Assembly (NCBI RefSeq): GCF_000430845.1
Contig: NZ_AUMU01000001.1
Span: 248,001-312,000 of the forward strand
Source: Chryseobacterium gregarium DSM 19109
GTDB lineage: Bacteria; Bacteroidota; Bacteroidia; Flavobacteriales; Weeksellaceae
Reading direction: 5' to 3'
DNA length: 64,000 nucleotides
Shown piece by piece: positions 48,400 through 56,831 of the stretch (position 1 is its first letter; each line of letters starts with the position of its first letter). Both the position numbers and the translations under genes were made by a program. The notes under the pieces are model-generated. The model was given only the letters and a program-made list of their open reading frames with translations, was not told the origin of the DNA and did not search any database.

Positions 48400-48429
48400 T
48401 TAAAGGAAGAGCTAAATATATTTTCAAGA

Positions 48430-48456
48430 AAGTGTAACTTTGTTACACTTTTTTTT
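48430..48456 (+). terminator. Terminator of atpD-atpC, containing a TAACTTTG box
   Basis: A perfect 9-bp stem AAGTGTAAC-TTT-GTTACACTT (48430-48450) plus six T. TAACTTTG (48435-48442), a full -7 consensus, lies across the stem and loop, so the same DNA may start the next transcript. Confidence 0.87.
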
Positions 48457-48477
48457 ATGGATGTAAGAATCTGGCTT

Positions 48478-49299
48478 ATGCAAAGGAGTTTAATCATTTT
48501 ATTTACAGTTTTGGGCATTATTGTAAACGCCCAGAATATCAAGACCAAAAGGGGTATTGTAAGTATTGACGGAATACATGTGGCAAAGATTGCCAGTAAG
48601 GGCAGTAGTTACATTTTTATGGATCTTAAAGAAAATCCGGTCTATACCATAGAATTTATTGACAAAAGTATTGTTGATTCCGTACGGGACAGTTATATCA
48701 GGCTGAACAGAGTCTATAACCAGGAGAAAACCCTTGAGATGGATTATATTTCTCCGTCGGCGTTCTCGGGTGAAGAAAAATCCGCAGTGTATACATCGAT
48801 AAAGGGTTTGAAAATAATCGATGAAAGAGGCATCAATATCAAAAACCTGGACGAGCTCTTTAAAAATAACCCGAAACGAAAGCTGGATACCAAAACTAAA
48901 GACGCCTACACCACGAGAACCAAGATTGACAGGCTGAATATTACGGTCAATAATGTAGGTGAAATCCTGAGCAATGGCAGACCGGTAGGATATTTTACCA
49001 ATTTACCGGTAAGTTTCGGATCGGAAGATACCGTTACCGATAAAACTTTTGTTGACATAGAAATTTACGATGCCAAAAGCAAATACATCGGAAGGTATAT
49101 TACGACTACCAAACAGCTTAAATCTGCCGGCGGAAAAACATTTACCGTTTACAGGGAAATGTCCGGACGCGCATCCATCTTAAAATTTCCGACTTACAAA
49201 GCACTTGCAGAACGGATGGCTGTTATGGATCCGAATTTTATTAAGGTTCAGGAAAAAGTAATTGTGGGTGAAGTGACGAAAGACGGTGTCCAGAAATAA
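48478..49299 (+). CDS. Secreted hypothetical protein
   Basis: A 273-residue precursor, signal peptide ending VNAQ (about 19) when started at ATG 48478; the ATG at 48457 overlaps the terminator T-run and is less likely. The mature region is beta-rich (GIVSIDGIHVAKIASKGSSY, LNITVNNVGEILSNGRPVGY) and ends with a helix (FPTYKALAERMAVMDPNFIK). No known domain is recognised. It is probably periplasmic or surface exposed, with its own transcript start inside the atpC terminator. Confidence 0.7.
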   Translation: MQRSLIILFTVLGIIVNAQNIKTKRGIVSIDGIHVAKIASKGSSYIFMDLKENPVYTIEFIDKSIVDSVRDSYIRLNRVYNQEKTLEMDYISPSAFSGEEKSAVYTSIKGLKIIDERGINIKNLDELFKNNPKRKLDTKTKDAYTTRTKIDRLNITVNNVGEILSNGRPVGYFTNLPVSFGSEDTVTDKTFVDIEIYDAKSKYIGRYITTTKQLKSAGGKTFTVYREMSGRASILKFPTYKALAERMAVMDPNFIKVQEKVIVGEVTKDGVQK

Positions 49300-49392
49300 A
49301 ATTTTATTAAAGTTTAAAAGTAAAAAATTTCGGGGAAAATTCTGGAATTTTTTATGCTATTCAATATTATTTTACCAAAAGAAAATACGATA

Positions 49393-51588
49393 TTATAAAC
49401 TCAGGATAACACCGTTATCTTTCAGCTGCTGCATGGGTTTAGAAAACCAGAACAATTCAAAATTTTCAAAATTTTCTTCAAAATTTAGTTTCAATTGCTG
49501 AAGAGTAACTTTTTTCTGGTTTTCAGTAGAATGGTCCTGAAACATTTTAATCAGCCATTCCGCCTGAGCCTGGTCTAATTCTATACTGACCATATTGGTT
49601 TTTAAATGGACTGTAATTTTCGTGTACGGGTAAATATATTTCTTTTTTGTTTTTAAGCGATTCTCAGCGATTACGTTTTTGGTGATAAAAATAACTTTCG
49701 CATTGCCTTTGAACTTAAAATCTTCTTCCTCCAACAGGCAGTCATGAATATAATCCGGATCAATGCTTGCCCGCGGAATTTTGAAATCAAACCAATCCTG
49801 AAGCGGAATATCAAAATTAATTCCATGCATATAATTGAACAGGGATTTTTTTAACCCGAAACTGAATTTAACATGATCAATCCCCGTTTTATCCGTAAAA
49901 TCAATATCGTTATTCGCAAATAAAATTTCCTGTCTTATAGGTGTAACTCCAAATTCCTCCGGATTCATGCCGACGGGAGAATGGGCAGTCATGGCAAACT
50001 GATGCCAGAAGCCGCTCTGTAAAATTCCCATTTCAAACATCTGGCGGACCATTTCCAGGGAATCCACCGTTTCCTGAACGGTCTGGGTAGGGTAGCCATA
50101 CATCAGATAGGCATGGATCATAATTCCGGCTTCTGTAAAATTCCGGGTTACTTTCGCTACCTGTTCTACGGAAATCCCTTTGTCAATCAAGTTCAGCAGG
50201 CGGTCACTGGCTACTTCCAGTCCGCCTGAAACGGCGACACACCCCGAAAGTTTCAGCAAAAAGCATAAATCTTTCGTGAAACTTTTTTCAAAACGGATAT
50301 TCGTCCACCAGGTCACTACGAGGTTTCTCCTCAGAATTTCCAATGCTACTTCCCTCATCAGAGCTGGCGGAGCTGCTTCATCCACAAAATGGAATCCGGT
50401 TTCCCCGGTTGTGCTGACCAGTTCTTCCATTCTGTCCACCAGAATTTTGGCAGAGATCGGTTCATAAATTTTAATGTAATCCAGAGAAATATCACAGAAC
50501 GTACATTTTCCCCAATAACATCCGTGTGCCATGGTCAGCTTATTCCATCGTCCGTCGCTCCATAAACTGTGCATCGGATTGGCAATTTCAATAACGGAAA
50601 TATATTGGTCCAGCTGTAAATCGGTATAGTCCGGAGTTCCGATTTCCGCCTGCTTGTAATCAGATCTTTTTGAATTATTTTTATAAATAACCTCTTGGTT
50701 TTCAATCAAAAAAGTCCTCTTGAACTCGGAATCTCCGGTCTCCCTAGAATGAAAAACATGCTCACAGAGTAATTCAAGCGGAAGTTCACCATCATCCAGC
50801 GTGATGAAATCAAAAAACTCAAATACCCTCTGATCCTTGACTTCTCTTAATTCCGTATTCGGGAAACCGCCGCCCATCGCCGTTTTAATATGAGGAAAAT
50901 ATTCCTTAATCCATCTGGCACATCTGAAAGCAGAGTATAAATTTCCGGGAAACGGAACGGAAAAACAGACCAGTTTCGGCTGAACGGATTCCAGTTTTTC
51001 ATGAAGGATTTTTAACGTAACATCATCAATAAAGGTCGTATCCCCGGAAATTTTCGCATACAATTCATCAAAGGAATTGGCACTTTTCCCCAGCCGTTCT
51101 GCATATCTGCTGAACCCGAAATCAGCATCGGTATGCTCGACGATATAATCAGACAGGTCTTCTAAATATAAGGTAGCCAGATGTTTGGCTTTATCCTGCA
51201 ATCCCATGTTGCCAAAAGCAAATTCCATATCATCCAGCTGACTAAAGCGGGAAGCCTCCGGCAGAAAGTTCATAGAGCAGATCTGCCTTGCCAGGGTAGG
51301 GATTTTACCCTGAAGGAAAGCAATTACCTGGTCAATGGTTTTTACATATTCGTCTCTCAGCGTAAAAATCCTTTTGGTATTTTCTGAACTGTTCTGAATA
51401 TCAATTCCTTTACTGAAAATGTCCTTAATGCCGTCTTTTGAAAATAATTTAAGAATAACTTCTATCCCCAGATCCATCTGGAAGCTTGAAATATTCTTGG
51501 TAGTAAGGAAGCCTTTGATATAAGCTGTAGCAGGATAAGGCGTATTAAGCTGGGTAAAAGGAGGCGTGATAAGAAGCAGGTCTTTCAA
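49393..51588 (-). CDS. B12-binding-type radical SAM protein, function unknown
   Basis: A 731-residue protein. The N-terminal part begins LLLITPPFTQLNTPYPATAY, like the Rossmann B12-binding domains of BchE-type radical SAM enzymes, and includes TAMGGGFPNTEL (about 236-247). The cluster motif is C357-YWGK-C362-TF-C365, that is Cx4Cx2C instead of Cx3Cx2C, followed by a TIM-barrel part (SGGLEVASDRLLNLIDKG, MIHAYLMYGYPTQT). The C-terminal 150 residues are a distinct extension. It stands alone on the minus strand with a TAACTTTG box directly upstream. Substrate is unknown; lipid, cofactor or peptide chemistry are all possible. Confidence 0.83.
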   Translation of the reverse strand: MKDLLLITPPFTQLNTPYPATAYIKGFLTTKNISSFQMDLGIEVILKLFSKDGIKDIFSKGIDIQNSSENTKRIFTLRDEYVKTIDQVIAFLQGKIPTLARQICSMNFLPEASRFSQLDDMEFAFGNMGLQDKAKHLATLYLEDLSDYIVEHTDADFGFSRYAERLGKSANSFDELYAKISGDTTFIDDVTLKILHEKLESVQPKLVCFSVPFPGNLYSAFRCARWIKEYFPHIKTAMGGGFPNTELREVKDQRVFEFFDFITLDDGELPLELLCEHVFHSRETGDSEFKRTFLIENQEVIYKNNSKRSDYKQAEIGTPDYTDLQLDQYISVIEIANPMHSLWSDGRWNKLTMAHGCYWGKCTFCDISLDYIKIYEPISAKILVDRMEELVSTTGETGFHFVDEAAPPALMREVALEILRRNLVVTWWTNIRFEKSFTKDLCFLLKLSGCVAVSGGLEVASDRLLNLIDKGISVEQVAKVTRNFTEAGIMIHAYLMYGYPTQTVQETVDSLEMVRQMFEMGILQSGFWHQFAMTAHSPVGMNPEEFGVTPIRQEILFANNDIDFTDKTGIDHVKFSFGLKKSLFNYMHGINFDIPLQDWFDFKIPRASIDPDYIHDCLLEEEDFKFKGNAKVIFITKNVIAENRLKTKKKYIYPYTKITVHLKTNMVSIELDQAQAEWLIKMFQDHSTENQKKVTLQQLKLNFEENFENFELFWFSKPMQQLKDNGVILSL

Positions 51589-51602
51589 AAGGAGAATTTT
51601 TG

Positions 51603-51610
51603 CAAAGTTA
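51603..51610 (-). promoter_or_regulatory. Candidate -7 element of the radical SAM gene
   Basis: TAACTTTG on the minus strand, a full TANNTTTG match 14 nt before the start codon. No TTG lies at the expected distance. Confidence 0.45.
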
Positions 51611-51682
51611 ATATTTAAAATTCAGACTGACTTATTTTAGATTATGAGATGCCTCTATCAGAAAAATTTATAAATTCACGGT

Positions 51683-52999
51683 ATGAAAATTACGGGCAGA
51701 AATTTAGGCATCCTGTTGTTACTCTTTTCAACAGGCATACAGGCACAGCAGATCGAAAATGCAGAAACATTAAAACCTTTTACAGAAAAACTGAAACAGA
51801 ATAAAGTTTCCCAGATCCTTTTTATGGGAGATTCGCATATCCAGGCCGACTGGCTTACTTCATACCTGAGAAAAAAGTTTCAGGACCAGTATGGGAATGC
51901 CGGGCGCGGAATGGTTTTCCCTTATACCGTAGCCAATACCAACGGATCTGATGATTTCACTTCAGCAAGCAACCGTACTTGGGAAACCTTCAGGCTGGTG
52001 CATGAGCAAAAAGTGTTTCCGCAGATCGGAGCCGGTGGTTTTGTAATCGGCAACAAAGAGAACTCTTTATTGGAAATAAGCTTTAAAAATCCCCAGGATA
52101 CTTTTGATAAGGTTATTATTTACCATGATGCGCAGATGGACGGCCAAGAAGTGACGCTGTACCGTGAAAAGCAGAGTCTCAGAAACTTTATTCAAAAAAA
52201 GACAGAAAACCTGAATCATACGGCCGCTGCCGGAGAAACATTTCATGAGATGGTCTCAAAATATAACAGCACCACCACCAGGCTGAAACAGATGAACGGA
52301 ACCCGGATCTTAAATCCTGCTGAAGGGCAAAGTTATAAAGTGGAAAGGAATTACCTGATCTACAATGCCGATTTTGAAAATCAGATTGAGCCGATTGCCC
52401 GACAGAAACTGAAAGGATTTAAAACAGAGATTGATGTAAAGGAGCCCCAGCAGGTATTTTTAATACGTTCCGATAATCCTGCCGGAAATATATTCTACGG
52501 ATTCCAGTTTTTAAAAAATGTAGAGAAAGGGATTGTGTTTAATACCGTAGGGGTTAACGGTGCTACTTATGCCGATTTTTTAAAGTACCCGCTTCAGGTG
52601 CAGCAGCTGGTTACGGTACATCCTGATATCCTGGTCATTGCCCTGGGAACCAATGAAGCTTTTGCGCCGATAAGCAAGGAAGAATTCCAATATGCCGTTA
52701 CAGAACTTATCAGTAAATTCCGTAAAGAAAATGCTGTACTTCCGGTATTGCTGGTCTCCCCGCCTGATAACCTCCCGAAACAGTCCCGGGTTCCGGAAAT
52801 CGTAAGCTGGATCAGGGAAAGCGCCGTGCAGAATAATGCTGCCTTTTTTGATCTTTATCAGGCCAGTGGCGGAAAAGGATCTTTTAAAAGAGCGCAGATA
52901 AGAAAAGAAGCCAATTCAGACGGGGTACATTTTGTAAAGCCCGGTTATGAAAACCAGGCCGAACTTATCTGGAAGGCATTTTCTGCCATTACTCAATAA
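51683..52999 (+). CDS. SGNH/GDSL-family hydrolase, secreted
   Basis: A 438-residue precursor with a signal peptide ending QAQQ (about 22). It has the SGNH elements: block I FMGDSHIQADW (Ser51), a Gly in NTVGVNGATY, Asn in ALGTNEAF (block III), and the catalytic Asp-x-x-His in SDGVHFVKPGY. It is likely an esterase or O-acetyl-transferring/removing enzyme for cell-surface polysaccharide. It is convergent with, and 16 nt from, an MBOAT gene that itself pairs with another SGNH protein. Confidence 0.87.
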   Translation: MKITGRNLGILLLLFSTGIQAQQIENAETLKPFTEKLKQNKVSQILFMGDSHIQADWLTSYLRKKFQDQYGNAGRGMVFPYTVANTNGSDDFTSASNRTWETFRLVHEQKVFPQIGAGGFVIGNKENSLLEISFKNPQDTFDKVIIYHDAQMDGQEVTLYREKQSLRNFIQKKTENLNHTAAAGETFHEMVSKYNSTTTRLKQMNGTRILNPAEGQSYKVERNYLIYNADFENQIEPIARQKLKGFKTEIDVKEPQQVFLIRSDNPAGNIFYGFQFLKNVEKGIVFNTVGVNGATYADFLKYPLQVQQLVTVHPDILVIALGTNEAFAPISKEEFQYAVTELISKFRKENAVLPVLLVSPPDNLPKQSRVPEIVSWIRESAVQNNAAFFDLYQASGGKGSFKRAQIRKEANSDGVHFVKPGYENQAELIWKAFSAITQ

Positions 53000-53015
53000 A
53001 TAAAATAAAGCCCTC

Positions 53016-54677
53016 TTAAAACTGGAGGTAAATAGGGAGCACCTGTTCTGCAGATTTGAAATATCCATACACCAGCAGAAATGCAAAAAAGATAATTATA
53101 TAGACGATTAAAGGAATGCTCCCTCGCTTTGAAATAAATTTCTCGGCTGCATTTTCAGGAATAAGGTGAATGGCCATGGCAATGACGATCATACCTAATA
53201 CTTCTTTATAATTATCATAGAACGGCGTAAAAGCACTGGCATCAAAATTATAGAATATCTGCTTCAGCATGGAAATCGCAGTGTCAAAATTTTCTGCTCT
53301 GAAGAAAATCCATCCGAAACACACAAAATGGAAGGTGATTACTCCCATAATGATCCTGTACACGATACTATTATTAAATCCTGAAAAAGCTTTTCCTGTG
53401 GTCAGCATCCATATTTTATGCACGCCAAGACCGATTCCGTGAATCGCCCCCCAAATAATAAAATTCCAGCTCGCTCCATGCCAGAATCCGCCCAAAAGCA
53501 TTGTCGTAAGAAGATTAAAGTTAGCCGCAATCCCTTTTGAGTTTTTCGTAATCACTGCCGGTAATATAAAGATAATCAGCATCAGCAATGTAATCAGTCC
53601 TGCATATAAAGGAGCCAGTTTAAACAATCCGACAGAAGTAAAATAGGTTCCGCATAAGAATGCTACGACAAAAATAACGGATGCCAGGGAAAATTTCCGG
53701 TTGCCTCCCAGCGGAATATAGAGATAGTCTTTCAGCCATGAGGAAAGAGAAATGTGCCATCTCCTCCAGAACTCCGTAATGTTTTTACTCTGGTAAGGCG
53801 ACATGAAATTCGCAGGAATCTTTACCCCAAGCCAAAGCGCAATACCAATAGCGATGTCACTGTAGCCGCTGAAATCACAATAAATGACCATAGCATAGCC
53901 ATAGACCGCGAAAAGGTTTTCGAGACCCACATGGAGGGAAGGATTGTCGAAGATATAATTGACAAGATTTAGCGTAATATAATCGGAAATAATCAGCTTT
54001 TTAATCAGTCCTGAAATAATGAGATAGAATCCCATGGCAAAATCTTTTTCCGATAAAAAGTAAGGCTGATTAATCTGCGGTACAAAATCATGTGCACGCA
54101 CAATCGGTCCCATCATCAGCTTCGGGAAAAAAGACAGGAACAGCAGGTAATCTGTAAATTTCTTTGCGGGCTTGAAATCCCCCCGATATACATCAATGGT
54201 ATAACTTAAATTTTCAAAAGTAAAGAATGATATACCGATAGGCAGCAGGATATTCAAAGGGTGTATTTCTGCACTGGAAAACTCATTATAAAGCGTAATA
54301 AAAAAGTTCGTATACTTATAATAAAACAAAAGCCCCAGGTTGAAAATAATGCTTATCACCAGCAGTACTGTTTTTCTTGCTTTCTGCGGACTTTTATATA
54401 TCCCGTTGGAAAGGACGTAATTGACAATAGCAGACACAATAACCAGCCCCACAAACCATCCACTTGCTTTATAAAAGAAGTACAATGAAAAAAATGTAAA
54501 AACATACCTCCTCGCCGTGAAGTTATTTCTTAACAGATAAAACAGAATGATAAACAGCGTGAAAAAGTATACGAAAAATCCGTTATTGAACAGCAGGGGA
54601 TTTTTACTGTCGTAGACAAACTGATGCAAAAATGCTTTCCAGTCAAAAGTTGAAATTAGCGCCTCTACGTGATTCAT
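53016..54677 (-). CDS. MBOAT-family membrane O-acyltransferase
   Basis: A 553-residue polytopic protein, about 11 to 13 hydrophobic spans, with the MBOAT signature GGFWHGASWNFIIWGAIHG around residue 400 (catalytic His). It also has LPIGISFFTFENLSYTIDVYRG near 150, as in AlgI/PatA/DltB-type transferases. Such proteins move acyl groups across the membrane for O-acetylation of alginate, peptidoglycan or teichoic-like polymers. Its start overlaps the stop of the upstream SGNH gene by 4 nt, so they work together. Confidence 0.93.
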   Translation of the reverse strand: MNHVEALISTFDWKAFLHQFVYDSKNPLLFNNGFFVYFFTLFIILFYLLRNNFTARRYVFTFFSLYFFYKASGWFVGLVIVSAIVNYVLSNGIYKSPQKARKTVLLVISIIFNLGLLFYYKYTNFFITLYNEFSSAEIHPLNILLPIGISFFTFENLSYTIDVYRGDFKPAKKFTDYLLFLSFFPKLMMGPIVRAHDFVPQINQPYFLSEKDFAMGFYLIISGLIKKLIISDYITLNLVNYIFDNPSLHVGLENLFAVYGYAMVIYCDFSGYSDIAIGIALWLGVKIPANFMSPYQSKNITEFWRRWHISLSSWLKDYLYIPLGGNRKFSLASVIFVVAFLCGTYFTSVGLFKLAPLYAGLITLLMLIIFILPAVITKNSKGIAANFNLLTTMLLGGFWHGASWNFIIWGAIHGIGLGVHKIWMLTTGKAFSGFNNSIVYRIIMGVITFHFVCFGWIFFRAENFDTAISMLKQIFYNFDASAFTPFYDNYKEVLGMIVIAMAIHLIPENAAEKFISKRGSIPLIVYIIIFFAFLLVYGYFKSAEQVLPIYLQF

Positions 54678-56026
54678 TGTGCAGATCTTTTTTTAGCAGT
54701 ATAATTTTTATAATCTTTCATCATGGCATGGTACAGTTTTTCTGCCAGGATATCGGTTCCTTTCCCGTTAGGGTGTACATAATCCTTATTGGCAAGGGGT
54801 GGCTCTTTCTGGGCCCATGCTACAATAGAGTTTTCACCGCCCATGGTTTCAAAAAGGTTAAAGAATGAAAGGTTGTTGTCGTAAGCCATTTTTGCCTGGG
54901 TCTCCACTAGATTACGAACTCCTTTCGCACTTTGGAATTCCCCGTTATATCTGAAAGCCCGGTCTGCCGTACTTATCATAAGGATATCGGTTTCAGGAAA
55001 TGCACTTTTAAATTTCACCAGCGTAGGCGTCATGATCTTCACATAATATGAATAATCAGTATCATTCGGCCTGAACAGCAGATTAACACCATATTGCATG
55101 ACAATAAGATCATAATGATTCTGCGACTGGACCTCTTTCAGGAAATGTTCATCAATTTTTTTAAATTCAACCCCTGTAATCCCGCGAAAAGAAAAATTGT
55201 CTAAAATAATTCCGTTATCGGATTCAAAACTTACTCCGTAATAAGGAACTGAAGAAGTATTGCTCTTCAGGGAATAAGATCTTACAGTATCATTCGCAAG
55301 CAGCTGTCTGTTTACAGGCAGTGTTCCGTTAAGCATAATATTGGCTCCGTTATAATTGATGGCAGCATTTCCCTGGGGCTGTCCGTAAATCAGAAACTTG
55401 TTTGTTCTGGTACCGCTGATAAGGGTTTTATCGGTAACACGACTGTTTCCCATTCCGCTGAAACTGAATCCGGAAACATACATATTTTTGGCCCCTTTAT
55501 CCATAAAATTAATGATTTTCCATCCGCTGGCTTTTATCTCCGCAGATTCCCGTATAGGAGCCACTTTACTCTGAACGGGTAGATAGCCTACCCCATATCC
55601 TCCGAATTCACCCTGAAGCAGTTTTCGCAATTTGCGGGTAAGCAGGTCTCCTTCGATCATACTGTCTCCGAAATAAGCGATTCTTATCTTTCCTTTTTTT
55701 GTTTTTTTCAGCTCGGCGAGTTTTTCTGAAAAATGCATCAGTGCTGTAATGCTGTCACCTTTGGTAAAGTCTGTAATAAAGTCCGGTTTTTTATACAGTT
55801 CAAAATCCTTCGCCCTGTTGGCATGTTTGGAGGAATCAGCCAAACTGTCGCTTGCCAAAGCACCGTCATTCAATTTTTCAGGATGTATGATTTCTGATAA
55901 TAAGTTTACATTCTGTAATGGCTCCCATTTAATGTTAAAAACATACATGATGACCGATGAAAACAGGTAAATGACAAAGCACAGGGAAAGTAAAACCACG
56001 ACCCTCCAATTTCTGTTTGGATTCAT
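54674..56026 (-). CDS. SGNH-family protein partner of the MBOAT transferase
   Basis: A 450-residue protein with an N-terminal membrane anchor (about 9-30) and a periplasmic SGNH domain. Block I is IAYFGDSMIEGDLL (Ser122), a GxND-like MQYGVNLLF occurs near 320, and the Asp-x-x-His is in KDYVHPNGKG. This is the layout of PatB/AlgJ-type acyl acceptors that complete the O-acetylation catalysed with MBOAT. It lies directly upstream and overlaps the MBOAT gene, so the two form one functional unit. Confidence 0.88.
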   Translation of the reverse strand: MNPNRNWRVVVLLSLCFVIYLFSSVIMYVFNIKWEPLQNVNLLSEIIHPEKLNDGALASDSLADSSKHANRAKDFELYKKPDFITDFTKGDSITALMHFSEKLAELKKTKKGKIRIAYFGDSMIEGDLLTRKLRKLLQGEFGGYGVGYLPVQSKVAPIRESAEIKASGWKIINFMDKGAKNMYVSGFSFSGMGNSRVTDKTLISGTRTNKFLIYGQPQGNAAINYNGANIMLNGTLPVNRQLLANDTVRSYSLKSNTSSVPYYGVSFESDNGIILDNFSFRGITGVEFKKIDEHFLKEVQSQNHYDLIVMQYGVNLLFRPNDTDYSYYVKIMTPTLVKFKSAFPETDILMISTADRAFRYNGEFQSAKGVRNLVETQAKMAYDNNLSFFNLFETMGGENSIVAWAQKEPPLANKDYVHPNGKGTDILAEKLYHAMMKDYKNYTAKKRSAQ

Positions 56027-56090
56027 AAAACGTAAGGAAATTTATTTGGCTAATTTAATCAGATAAATTAGTCCTGACAATATAAATGTG

Positions 56091-56120
56091 AAAAAAAATA
56101 AGCTCCGTTTTACGGAGCTT
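56091..56120 (-). terminator. Terminator of the glucosaminidase gene
   Basis: A 9-bp perfect stem (AAGCTCCGT 56100-56108, ACGGAGCTT 56112-56120) is followed on the minus strand by TATTTTTTTT. Confidence 0.87.
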
Positions 56121-56142
56121 ATAAATTATAAATCTTAATTTT

Positions 56143-56610
56143 TTACAGATTTGAAAGGCTGTATTTGGTGATGATCAGATTGATTCTTCTCATCCATTCC
56201 TTCGGACGGGTAGAGTAGCCTGCAGAGGCAATAGCCTTCACCCATTTAGAAAAATCACCGCTTCCTTTTAAAGCTGAATAATAGTCTTTTTTTACGACTA
56301 ACTTACAAAATGCCTCGTAGCATTCTCTCACTGAAGAAAAACTTCTGTATTTTGACTGAGGGTTGTTTTTGCCTACAATGCCAAAATGATTATTGTACGT
56401 TACGGAATTTTTACTTGTCCCTCCGCCGGATTCAACGAATGCTATGGAAAGAATAACTGAAACCGGAATACCGTATTTCATGGAAAGCTCAGATGCGATT
56501 GCCTTATTTCTTTCTAAGTAAGTATGCGTCTGCGCATTACCGACAATAGAAATTAAACTAAACACTAAACTCAAAATTACAATTCTTAAGTACTTAACAT
56601 TGTGTTTCAT
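56143..56610 (-). CDS. Small secreted glucosaminidase-domain protein (peptidoglycan hydrolase)
   Basis: A 155-residue precursor starting MKHNVKYLRIVIL, with a signal peptide ending NAQT (about 26). The lysozyme-like glucosaminidase domain has IPVSVILSIAFVESGGGTS (catalytic Glu in AFVESG), NNHFGIVGKN, YRSFSSVRECYEAFCKLVV, and WVKAIASAGYSTRP. This is the GH73-type core seen in FlgJ and autolysins, without any cell-wall-binding repeat. An upstream ATG seven codons earlier is less likely. A TAAATTTG box lies 26 nt before the start. Confidence 0.9.
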   Translation of the reverse strand: MKHNVKYLRIVILSLVFSLISIVGNAQTHTYLERNKAIASELSMKYGIPVSVILSIAFVESGGGTSKNSVTYNNHFGIVGKNNPQSKYRSFSSVRECYEAFCKLVVKKDYYSALKGSGDFSKWVKAIASAGYSTRPKEWMRRINLIITKYSLSNL

Positions 56611-56636
56611 AATTGTATGTTCTGAAATCATGAGTG

Positions 56637-56644
56637 CAAATTTA
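56637..56644 (-). promoter_or_regulatory. Candidate -7 element of the glucosaminidase gene
   Basis: TAAATTTG on the minus strand matches TANNTTTG, 27 nt before the start codon. Confidence 0.5.
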
Positions 56645-56776
56645 CCCCTACCGTACTTAAGAGCCTAATTTTTAACACAATATAACGCTTTATAGAAGTA
56701 TTACAGCATATATTGGTTAAAATATGTTAAAAATTTGGAATTATCATATTAATTTTATTTTAATTATTTGTTACAA

Positions 56777-56811
56777 AAAAACAGCTGTAAGAAGGTCCTA
56801 CAGCTGTTTTT
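56777..56811. terminator. Terminator of the alpha-oxoamine synthase gene
   Basis: A 10-bp stem AACAGCTGTA/TACAGCTGTT (56780-56789, 56799-56808), with A-run and T-run on either side, can work in both directions. On the minus strand it lies 20 nt past the oxoamine synthase stop. Confidence 0.83.
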
Positions 56812-56831
56812 ACTATTATTTTAATAATCTG

